Both the position numbers and the translations under genes were made by a program. Shown here in pieces: positions 37,504-45,476 of a stretch of 64,000 bases of DNA. Every line of letters begins with the position of its first letter. The first letter of the stretch is position 1. The stretch lies in assembly GCF_040717535.1 (NCBI RefSeq), contig NZ_JBFEFI010000004.1, positions 62,001 through 126,000 on the forward strand. Direction: 5' to 3'. The notes under the pieces were generated by a model. It had not been told where the DNA came from. It worked only from the letters and a program-made list of their open reading frames with translations, and did not search any database. Source of the stretch: Thalassoglobus sp. JC818 (lineage in GTDB: Bacteria; Planctomycetota; Planctomycetia; Planctomycetales; Planctomycetaceae).

Positions 37504-40197
37504 TTACCGCAGGCGATCCTCTGAGATGCCCTTCCGCTCTGAGAAGAGACGGGCCACGACGACGATGACTCCCAGCAGGATCGCGGGAATCGGAGGAATC
37601 AAAACTCCGAGCATCCAGAAACCGCGTTCGATCTTGCGAATTTCCTGTTCGGTCTCAATCCGAACCCGCCGCACGCGCTCATTCTTTGCGCGTTCAATCT
37701 CTTTTTCTTTTTGAGCGAGTTTTCTGTTCTCTGCTTCCTGAGCATTTCGCAGTCGGACTTGAATGGCACCTGCATCGACGTTGCCCTTCTGCATTTCCTC
37801 TCGCAAGCTTTCCAGAACTCCATCGAGTCGCTCTTTGGCTTCTTCAACAGCGGTTTCTGCTTCGTCGTTTGCTTTTTCGACTTCTTCGCTGCGGCGCTGT
37901 TCGAAGGTTCGTTTCTCTTTCTCAAGAGCGGTCAACGTGCGGTGCATTGCACGACGTTTTCGCAGTTCGATGAATCGTTCATCGCCAGCCAGGTAATCGA
38001 CACAGTTCAACACGAAGAGCACGTTGTCGATTTTGAGGTCGTACATCTGACGCTGCCAGACGTCAAACATGACGTCGTTGATCATATCGATGTCCGCCAC
38101 AAAGATTCCGTACACGCCTTTCTTCTCGTCCATCTCGGCAGGAGACTTGGCCCCTTCCGGACGAACCATCGCAGCGAGCACGTAGGACTCGTCATCGGCA
38201 CGATAGAAATCAGGTTGGCGAAGCTGGCGACCGCCGAAGATTCCGGGAGTCGTAATCTGATCCCACATGCTCACCCCGGTGCTCGACTTTCGAGAACGCA
38301 GCAACTCGATGAATTCGAGCTGCGTGTTCGGGTCTCGCTCAATGAAACCGGGATAGAACACGATCATCTCCTGCAGCCCAGAAGAGATTGGATTGTCAGG
38401 AATCTGTTGTGATTCAGGATCTTCTTCTGTGTCCGCGAGGAAAATCAGTTCCTTCGGGAAAACATTGGCGTATCGCGGATGAGGATTTGTCAAATCGAAC
38501 AGACTCTCCGTGACATCCCATCGAAGGCCCATTGCATCGAGGAGGCTGGTCGCTAAACCGTTGTCCGCCTTCGGTTCGCCTTGTTGCTGTTGCATCCCAA
38601 ACATGCCTCCACCAGGACTTGGCTTGGCTTCCAACGGTGCCCCTTGCAGACCGGGAGGGAAGAACCGCGGAACGGGATCATCGAAGACGAGGATCGGATT
38701 CCCGGATTCTACATAAGCAACGAGATTGTCCATTTGAGGCTGCGTCAGCGAAGACGGCAGAACGGCGATGAGAACATCAATTTCCGCTTCGATCGGGCTA
38801 TCAGGAGAAACTTCGATGACGTCGTATTGTTTCTTAAGTTCACTGACAATCTGCCATTCCGGTTGGCTTCGAAATGACTGCTGATCGAACCCACCCAGCA
38901 CGTTGGCGTCGGTTGCCAGAATTCCAACTCGACGTCGCTTTTCCGTTGTGACCGTTCCGAGTGAGCGGGTCAGTTCATACTCGATGGGTGTTCCGCGATC
39001 GAAGAACGGAATAATGACCGTGTCGAATCCGCTCGACATAACGACCCCGAGATAGACATCTTCGACTGAGAATCGACCGTTGTCCTGACTTTGAATTTGT
39101 CGCGGTTCAATCCCCAGACTCCCAGCTTCTTCGGCCGCTTCGCTATAGGGTTCGACATCGACAAAACGGACCTGAATGTTCTTTCCGCCTCGCTTGTCGT
39201 ACTCACGCAGCTTGTCGATCAACTCTTTGCGGACAGGCACATACTCCTGCGGGACTTCCGGAGAGATAAACGCCTGAATGGTCACCGGACGTTCATCGTC
39301 CAGTTCTTTCAGAATGTCGAGCGATGTCGGCGAAAGCGTGTGGAGGTGTTCCGAAGTCGTGTCGACATCCATGCCCGCCACAGCGAGTGAATAAGTCAAA
39401 CTCATCAATGCGATGGCAAGACAAGCAGTTCGGATGATGTATTGTGCCCCCATCTCCTTGGCATTCTTTCCGCCAGCCCAATGCCGTCGGGCAATGACGA
39501 CTGAGTTGAGATACAGGAAGAACGCGGTCAGCCCCACGAAGTAGAAGATTCCGCTGTATGTCACTTTACCTGAAGTGAATCCCTGCAGGTGACCACTCAC
39601 GCCGAGCGGTTCAGTGATGCCGAGCGTGTCGTGCAGAAAAGTTGAGATTCCAGGGATCCGATCGATGAAAATCGGGATCGCACAAATCGCGGTGCCCAGC
39701 ACGAAAGCGATGGTTGCACTGCTCGTCAAAACAGAAGCAAACATTCCCGCAGCCAGCAACGCGCCTCCTGCCAGCCAGTAGCCGAGATAGGTTGTGAAAA
39801 TCAGGCCCCAATCCGGATTCCCCAGAATCGACAACACAAACGCATGCGTCAACGAAAAGATCAATGCAACGGTGTAGACCGACAAGACCGCGAGATATTT
39901 CCCGATCAAAATCTCAAAATCTGACGCAGGCAGAGTGAAGAGCAACTCGTCCGTTCCGAGCTTCTTCTCATCTGCCCAGGCGGTCATGGTGATCGCAGGG
40001 ACAATGAACAGCAGCAGCAGCGGAAACCTCGCGCTCAGCTGATCCAGGTTGGCAAGGTTGTCAGCAAAGAAGTCTTCGTTGAATGCGAGAAACGCTCCCG
40101 CGACGACGAAAACGACGATAAACAGGTAACCGAGCATTCCGGAGAAGTAGCTGGTTACGTTTCGCTTGAACACTGCGAGGATCACGTTGCTGCGCAT
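37504..40197 (-). CDS. Fused ABC transporter permease / GldG-like protein
   Basis: 897 residues. Residues about 1-250 form an ABC-2 type permease with six membrane helices and 'DELLFTLPASDFEILIGKYLA', like GldF. A further helix near 270-290 leads into a GldG-like region (about 300-640) with 'LSPTSLDILKELDDERPVTIQAF' and 'VDVEPYSEAAEEA'. A coiled coil (about 770-850) and a C-terminal helix follow. In Bacteroidetes GldF and GldG are separate proteins of the gliding-associated ABC transporter; fusion is found elsewhere. The substrate is unknown. ATG at 40197 is used; a TTG at 40224 is in frame. It lies 53 bases upstream of DUF4340 and 100 bases after the ATPase gene. Confidence 0.88.
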   Translation of the reverse strand: MRSNVILAVFKRNVTSYFSGMLGYLFIVVFVVAGAFLAFNEDFFADNLANLDQLSARFPLLLLFIVPAITMTAWADEKKLGTDELLFTLPASDFEILIGKYLAVLSVYTVALIFSLTHAFVLSILGNPDWGLIFTTYLGYWLAGGALLAAGMFASVLTSSATIAFVLGTAICAIPIFIDRIPGISTFLHDTLGITEPLGVSGHLQGFTSGKVTYSGIFYFVGLTAFFLYLNSVVIARRHWAGGKNAKEMGAQYIIRTACLAIALMSLTYSLAVAGMDVDTTSEHLHTLSPTSLDILKELDDERPVTIQAFISPEVPQEYVPVRKELIDKLREYDKRGGKNIQVRFVDVEPYSEAAEEAGSLGIEPRQIQSQDNGRFSVEDVYLGVVMSSGFDTVIIPFFDRGTPIEYELTRSLGTVTTEKRRRVGILATDANVLGGFDQQSFRSQPEWQIVSELKKQYDVIEVSPDSPIEAEIDVLIAVLPSSLTQPQMDNLVAYVESGNPILVFDDPVPRFFPPGLQGAPLEAKPSPGGGMFGMQQQQGEPKADNGLATSLLDAMGLRWDVTESLFDLTNPHPRYANVFPKELIFLADTEEDPESQQIPDNPISSGLQEMIVFYPGFIERDPNTQLEFIELLRSRKSSTGVSMWDQITTPGIFGGRQLRQPDFYRADDESYVLAAMVRPEGAKSPAEMDEKKGVYGIFVADIDMINDVMFDVWQRQMYDLKIDNVLFVLNCVDYLAGDERFIELRKRRAMHRTLTALEKEKRTFEQRRSEEVEKANDEAETAVEEAKERLDGVLESLREEMQKGNVDAGAIQVRLRNAQEAENRKLAQKEKEIERAKNERVRRVRIETEQEIRKIERGFWMLGVLIPPIPAILLGVIVVVARLFSERKGISEDRLR

Positions 40198-40297
40198 CTC
40201 GACTCTACAATCTGTTGGTTTCAAACAAGGTTCGACTGACCGTGCCAGACAGTCATGGCACTCAACCCACTTGCTGTTGTTTCACAAGACCAGCGTT

Positions 40298-41029
40298 TCA
40301 AACTCCGCCAGTCAATTCCCGGAAGCGCTCTTCCATATTTCCGGACTCGCCCTTCATCTCATCGACGGTGCCATCGAGCACAATTCTTCCGCGATTGATC
40401 AGAATCACTCGATCACAAACTGCCTCAACCTCTGAAAGAATATGGGTCGAGAGAAGGATCGTTTTGGACTGGCCCAGTTCACGAATCAGATCACGAACCT
40501 GAAAGGTCTGATTGGGATCAAGACCACTGGTCGGTTCGTCGAGGATGAGAACTTCCGGATCGTGTAGCAGAGCGTGAGCCATTCCGACTCGCTGACGATA
40601 CCCGCGAGACAGCTTCCCGATCTGCTTTCCCCAGACATCGCCGAGAGAGCATTTGTTAGCCACGTAGTCCATCCGGCTCTTGAGCGTGGATGCCTTCAAC
40701 CCGCGCGCCTGACCGAGATACTTCAGCAGCCCTTTCGGGGTCATCTCGTTGTACAGCGGCCCGTTTTCGGGGAGGTACCCGATCAACTCGCTGGCGGCAA
40801 TTCGATCTTCAGCGACTGCAAAGCCTCCGATGCGGGCTTCTCCATCACTGGGTGTCAGAAACCCCGTCAGCAGTTTCATTGTGGTGGACTTGCCTGCTCC
40901 GTTCGGCCCGAGGAACGCTGCAATCTGCCCCTTCGGAACAGAGAACGTCACATTCTCTGTGGCAATGAACGGACCGTAGTATTTGCTCAGCCCCTTGGCA
41001 TCAATCATCGGGTCGTTACATTCGACCAT
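40298..41029 (-). CDS. ABC transporter ATP-binding protein, GldA type
   Basis: 243 residues. Walker A 'GPNGAGKST', Q-loop region 'IGYLPENGPLYNEMTP' (NatA/GldA-like), signature 'LSRGYRQRVGMA', Walker B 'VLILDEPTSGLDP' and the H-loop 'STHIL' are all intact. The sequence style matches the GldA/NatA branch that pairs with ABC-2 permeases. The first gene of the operon; AGGAGA lies before its ATG. It energises the permease/GldG fusion encoded next. Confidence 0.94.
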   Translation of the reverse strand: MVECNDPMIDAKGLSKYYGPFIATENVTFSVPKGQIAAFLGPNGAGKSTTMKLLTGFLTPSDGEARIGGFAVAEDRIAASELIGYLPENGPLYNEMTPKGLLKYLGQARGLKASTLKSRMDYVANKCSLGDVWGKQIGKLSRGYRQRVGMAHALLHDPEVLILDEPTSGLDPNQTFQVRDLIRELGQSKTILLSTHILSEVEAVCDRVILINRGRIVLDGTVDEMKGESGNMEERFRELTGGV

Positions 41030-41244
41030 ATCTTTCTCCTGTCTCCAGCCTCAGCGATTGGGACACCATAACGTGTTGCCGCAAACAGCGGTATGCCCCC
41101 GGAGGAATTGGCAATTTTTTGAAATTGCTCACAGCTGGAAGTCTTTCCGAATCTCCTCACTGAGAAGCGGATATTAATTGAGAGTCGATCACAATTCGTC
41201 AAGTGAAAGGATCTGACAGAGAGAAAATTCTCAGAGGTTGCCCA

Positions 41245-41982
41245 CTATGAACCAGGAGCCCGATCGTTAAACGGGGTGGGCGAGGAAGCGTCAGACCGAC
41301 GCGATTCGTGCTGCAATATGGCTTCAGCGAGAAACAAATCTTCCTTTGTCGTGATCTTCAGATTCAGCGGATCACCTTCAACAACGTGAACAGCCCTTCC
41401 AGTTCGTTCGACGAGTTGAGCTTCATCGGTCGTGAGATTGTTTCCACGATTCTGATAAGCGTCGACAAGGACTGAACTCCGAAAGGTTTGTGGCGTCTGG
41501 GCAGCCCAGAGACTGGAGCGATCGACCGTTTCTACGATGCAATGTTCCGCAACTCGCTTCACCGTGCTGGAGATCGGAACTCCGGGAATTGCTGCGTCAC
41601 TTTCGATTGCCTTTTGAAAAACCCGATCGATCACTTCAGGACTGATCATCGGACGGGCGGCATCATGCACAGCGACGAAATCGGTCTCGTCGGAGATCGA
41701 CCTCAGCGCATTCTCAACGGAGTTCATGCGTTCAGCTCCGCCTTCAACGACCGAGACTTGCAGTCTCTTCAACTGAGCTTGGAACGTCTCGCGGAACCAT
41801 TCGACATCCGATGCGGAAACGACGACGACGATTTGCTGAACATCGTTTCTCGCCCGAAACGGTTCAACAGCCCTGACCCACACCGGCTGTCCGTTGAGAT
41901 CGATGAACGGTTTCTTTCGCCCTGCCCCACCGAAACGAGTACTCTTCCCGGCGGCCGGGAGAATGACAGCGAACGTTGACAT
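41245..41982 (-). CDS. ispD: 2-C-methyl-D-erythritol 4-phosphate cytidylyltransferase
   Basis: Couples CTP to methylerythritol phosphate in the MEP isoprenoid pathway. 245 residues from the ATG at 41982. Nucleotide-binding 'ILPAAGKSTRFGG' with Arg and Lys ('GRKKPF') at the start, 'VAVHDAARPMIS' (metal Asp) near 110, 'TVKRV', and 'AAQTPQTFR' near 165. Family length is about 230-240. GAGTGAG lies upstream. There is no ispF beside it, although the two are often linked. It lies between the Gld ATPase and dnaA, all on the minus strand, with gaps over 130 bases, so it is probably a separate unit. Confidence 0.94.
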   Translation of the reverse strand: MSTFAVILPAAGKSTRFGGAGRKKPFIDLNGQPVWVRAVEPFRARNDVQQIVVVVSASDVEWFRETFQAQLKRLQVSVVEGGAERMNSVENALRSISDETDFVAVHDAARPMISPEVIDRVFQKAIESDAAIPGVPISSTVKRVAEHCIVETVDRSSLWAAQTPQTFRSSVLVDAYQNRGNNLTTDEAQLVERTGRAVHVVEGDPLNLKITTKEDLFLAEAILQHESRRSDASSPTPFNDRAPGS

Positions 41983-42116
41983 GTTACTCACTCGCAATGA
42001 AACGTTCTGGCGATGAAACGTCGTTCAACTGTTCGCAGCACTGGCTGAATTTGGCTTGATGGAATGAACGCTTCGGTTGATCGGGCGAATTCCTGAAGAC
42101 CAGAACGTGCGATGCT

Positions 42117-43601
42117 TTAGCCAGCTTGAATTCTGTCCTTCAAGGTATCGATCAGATCCTGCAGTTGCCAAGTCTCTGAGGCAATGCGAATCACGCCGCT
42201 CTCTTGCAACTGGTGATCGATCTTTCGCTCTGCCGACATCACGGTGCTGTGATTCCGTCCACCAAAGTACTGACCGATTTCACTGTAGGGTGTTTGAGTC
42301 AACTTGCGTGCGAGGTACATCGCAAGCATCCGAGGTTGCGCGACGGATTGCTTACGAGTCTTCGACTTCAGCACTCCCTCTCCCACACCAAACAGTCCGC
42401 ACACGGCATCTTCAACATCCGCCAGACGAACGATGCGTAAACAATCCCGTTCGAGTTGACTCAGCAGCTTCTTCGCGATGGTGACCGTGATCTTTTTCTT
42501 CGTCATCTGACTCCAGGTGGAAAGGATGTTCACAGCCCCTTCCAACTCGCGACAACTTCCAGTCATACGATTCGCAACCGCTTCCACAACCGACTCGGAA
42601 ATCTCACAGCCTTGTCGCTTTGAATGTCGACGAACGACTTCCCGGCGAGTCTCCAACTGGGGACGATCGAGTCGACATACCAGTCCGGAAACAAGTCGAC
42701 TCGACAATTCGTCAGGTGTCTTCGCAAGAAGTTGTGGATGTCGATTCGCAGTGACAACAACCTGCTTGCCTGCAAGTTCAAACTCTTTAATGGTGTGTAG
42801 AAACTCTTCCTGCGTCGCCTTCTTGCCGTCCAGAAAATCGACATCATCGACCAGTAGAACATCGACTGAGCGAAATTTCTGACGAAAGCTAGGAAGTGAT
42901 TTTGCGCTGTATGCTTGCGTGAAATAGTTGATGAACTGCTCGGCCGTCAGGTTTAGAACCTGAAGATGAGGAGCTTCTCTGCGGAGCCTCAAATAGATCG
43001 ACTCCAAAAGGTGAGTCTTTCCATTTCCGACACTGGAATAGAGATACAACGGAGAGACAGAACCGGGTTCTGCGACCACTTGATGGACTGCGGCGACAGC
43101 AAGTTCGTTACATGGACCGACAACAAAGTCAGTCAACGAACGAGAGCGTTTGCCAATGCGACGCTTCTTTGTCGCGTTCGATTCAGTCGTCGCTCGATAG
43201 GTGCTGTACTGCTTCTTCGATCCGCTCGGTGTCGAAGGCTGGGCATGGTAAGTCATCTGTCCGTTGGAACCGGACGATGCTTGTTCATTCCCCGCTGGTT
43301 CGTCTGCCTGCGGTGTCTTGACTGAAACGACCGGAGGGATGTCGAAACCGACTTCATAACGAACGGAAGCGGATGGCCCCATCACCTCTGCAGCAGCAGT
43401 TCCGAGCTGAACTCCGAATTTCTTCTGAATCCATTTCACAAGATACGGACTGGCAACATAGACGACCAACTCTGCTTCTTGAACCTGCAGTCTCGTCGAT
43501 GTTCCAAACCAATTCTCATAGCGCTTTGACCCAATCTGGTCTTCGAGGTGTTTCTGGATTGATTCAACTTCTTGATGAACCGACATGCGTTCGGGCGGCA
43601 T
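42117..43601 (-). CDS. dnaA: Chromosomal replication initiator protein DnaA
   Basis: An AAA+ initiator that melts the replication origin. 494 residues with domain I (about 10-85, 'NWFGTSTRLQVQEAELVVYV'), a poorly conserved linker (about 90-150), and the AAA+ domain (about 155-370). The latter has P-loop 'SSVGNGKTHLL', Walker B 'VLLVDDVDFL' and sensor 'VVVTANRHP'. The domain IV helix-turn-helix (about 390-490) ends in the DNA-binding signature 'FGGRNHSTVM'. The P-loop has Ser where DnaA usually has Gly-Gly before Val-Gly. dnaN, recF and gyrB are not nearby. AAGGG lies upstream of the ATG at 43601. A second DnaA paralogue elsewhere cannot be excluded. Confidence 0.92.
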   Translation of the reverse strand: MPPERMSVHQEVESIQKHLEDQIGSKRYENWFGTSTRLQVQEAELVVYVASPYLVKWIQKKFGVQLGTAAAEVMGPSASVRYEVGFDIPPVVSVKTPQADEPAGNEQASSGSNGQMTYHAQPSTPSGSKKQYSTYRATTESNATKKRRIGKRSRSLTDFVVGPCNELAVAAVHQVVAEPGSVSPLYLYSSVGNGKTHLLESIYLRLRREAPHLQVLNLTAEQFINYFTQAYSAKSLPSFRQKFRSVDVLLVDDVDFLDGKKATQEEFLHTIKEFELAGKQVVVTANRHPQLLAKTPDELSSRLVSGLVCRLDRPQLETRREVVRRHSKRQGCEISESVVEAVANRMTGSCRELEGAVNILSTWSQMTKKKITVTIAKKLLSQLERDCLRIVRLADVEDAVCGLFGVGEGVLKSKTRKQSVAQPRMLAMYLARKLTQTPYSEIGQYFGGRNHSTVMSAERKIDHQLQESGVIRIASETWQLQDLIDTLKDRIQAG

Positions 43602-44393
43602 CGTGCAACCCTTCCATGCGCGTACCTTCTACCTGAGCCGGATGGTAAAACGTGCGTTTCGAGGGATCAAAACTGCACTCCGTTGCGATTTCGCGGTGCA
43701 AGCGCGGAGAATCGCGAAAGCAGAAGATTCGCGTCACAAAATGGATGAAGAGCCCGCCGTAATGGCGGCGCTCGTGGATGGATTCACTTACTCAACACAC
43801 GCGATACTACTGATCGAAATCCCGGCGTCAATTGTAAAAGGAAGGTGAAGTTCCACGAATTATTTTCGAAAGTGGATGGCCTGATTGAATCCGCGAAATA
43901 GTTCAAACTCCTCATCAAAGCGGAACAGACTCGTGTTGAAAAAGTGTGTGAAACGCATCTTCGGCAGCTGATTCCTCATCGACTTCAACAACGTTTTTGA
44001 ACGTCGTTGCCATCGCAAATGACCATCGTGCAAGTGATTGCGTTCACACTCAACAAGGTCGTCCAATCTCGTCATGTTCATCGACAGCACAACTCCCGAA
44101 TTGGAAGTTTCCGAAGACATCTCACAGACAGAACGACGAACCGCAAGTTCTCCACATTCACTGAACAGCCGTTGAAAAGACTCAACCCGTCAGAGAAGAA
44201 TTACGCACAAGCCAGGCGAACCTGACAGCTCAGCGAGCAGCTTTGAACAATTCCCGAACAACTCTCACCCTCAGCGAAGTTGATCACTGAATGCATGCGT
44301 CATTCGCGAATTCATTGAAACCGGAAGAGCCGCAAACACTGCTCGAGAAATCAAAACGACAAGTGCGAAGCGTCGAGAACGTTTTCTGATTCA
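43602..44393. other. Long intergenic region upstream of dnaA (about 800 bp)
   Basis: No frame in it looks like a protein; the best is an 86-codon minus frame at 43860-44120 with odd composition. A few words resemble DnaA boxes (TTCTCCACA near 44150, TTACGCACA near 44200), but they are not clustered with consistent orientation, and there is no clear AT-rich melting region. It could hold the dnaA promoter and leader; its use as an origin is not supported. Confidence 0.4.
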
Positions 44394-44479
44394 GTTTGCA
44401 CTGACTCTCATGAGCGAACTCAACTTTCGAGTGAGTGAGATCGCAGAAGTGAGTGCACCTGAGAGAGCTGCTTGCTTTA
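44394..44479 (-). repeat. Dispersed intergenic repeat, copy D
   Basis: Read on the minus strand it starts on the TAA stop of the LON-domain gene (TAAAGCAAGCAGCTCTCTC), continues AGGTGCACTCACTTC, and ends TCATGAGAGTCAGTGCAAAC. The ends match copies A and C. Confidence 0.82.
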
Positions 44480-45154
44480 GTTCCAACTGAAGTCGGGCTC
44501 GTAGAGTTCGCCACTATCTCTGCGGTGTTGATGCAGAATTTCGGCGAGCTTCGTCGCCCGTGTCAGTACGCAGCGTTCAGCCAGCAGTTTCAGTTTCGTC
44601 TGCAGATCCAATCGAAGATGAAAGCTGAGCAAATCTGTGAGCAGCCGCAGAGTGAGATTACTGCCGAGCTTGGGCAAGTCTGGATCTTCACCCGTTCGAC
44701 TCTTCAGCAGTCCGGTGAACTCCTGAACAAGAAAGTCGAACAATCGCTTCGTACTCGCTGAAGCATTGGGTTCCCACTCCGGAAGAATCTCCACTTCCGC
44801 CTCTCGATACATGTGAGAGAGCGGGTATTCACGCTGAATTCGCGCACGCGTCAGACCTGCCAGCACGATCCCATGAGTTCCGTTTTCGTTCTTCTTGTGC
44901 GCGATGACTTTGCCGATGCACACATCTCGTGCAATCGGGGGAGTTCCAATTCCTGAGTCATCTCCAGAATTCGTCAGCGTCGCCATCGTGATCAAAGAAT
45001 CGGATCGCTGTGCTGCCTCGATCAGTTCACAATACCGAGGCTCGAAGAGATGCAGTGGCTCAATGTTCCCGGGAAACAGAACATGGTCCGGAAGCGGAAA
45101 GAGACGCACCGATCCCCCAAAGTCATCGGGAATTTGAATGTTCTCACCTTTCAT
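44477..45154 (-). CDS. LON substrate-binding-domain protein
   Basis: 225 residues, about the length of the N-terminal region of Lon protease without ATPase or protease domains. The start 'VRLFPLPDHVLFPGNIEPLHLFEPRY' and the centre 'IGKVIAHKKNENGTHGIVLAGLTRARI' are the typical beta-rich LON fold, and the rest is helical. Stand-alone LON-domain proteins are widespread in bacteria, and their role (substrate recruitment or regulation) is not firmly known. It is cytoplasmic. ATG at 45154. The stop codon is inside dispersed repeat copy D. Confidence 0.9.
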   Translation of the reverse strand: MKGENIQIPDDFGGSVRLFPLPDHVLFPGNIEPLHLFEPRYCELIEAAQRSDSLITMATLTNSGDDSGIGTPPIARDVCIGKVIAHKKNENGTHGIVLAGLTRARIQREYPLSHMYREAEVEILPEWEPNASASTKRLFDFLVQEFTGLLKSRTGEDPDLPKLGSNLTLRLLTDLLSFHLRLDLQTKLKLLAERCVLTRATKLAEILHQHRRDSGELYEPDFSWN

Positions 45155-45476
45155 CTGTCACGACTTTCGCGATCCACGGGAAGACTCCGACGGATCTCAA
45201 TTCAATCACGCTTCGGAGTCGAAACTCAATACTGCTTGTCACGCTCGCTCGATGCTCAACACAACGAGTCATTCGCAGCTGAAATTGGACATGCAATCTT
45301 TCACGCGATCCGCCGGTGAAATAAGGTTTAGTGCTGAGGCCAGACCACAGGTCGATCCGTACCGGTGACGCAATGAATTCTGCAACCGTTATTGTACACG
45401 CGAAGATGGTTTGACCAGCGGTGACATTTCCGATTCGGACGTTTTTCACGCGAACCGTGTCCACCTTCGAGACTGA
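45155..45476. other. Intergenic region (322 bp)
   Basis: Lies between two minus-strand genes, upstream of the LON-domain gene. No gene, hairpin with T-run or repeat copy was recognised. Confidence 0.35.

Noticed and set aside
43860-44120. 86-codon minus-strand frame upstream of dnaA
   Set aside because: It has an ATG with a weak GTGAG in front, but composition looks random and no domain is seen. Not supported as a gene.
43602-44393. oriC next to dnaA
   Set aside because: Only scattered single-mismatch DnaA-box-like words were found, with no cluster, no AT-rich unwinding element and no dnaN. The evidence is too weak to annotate an origin.
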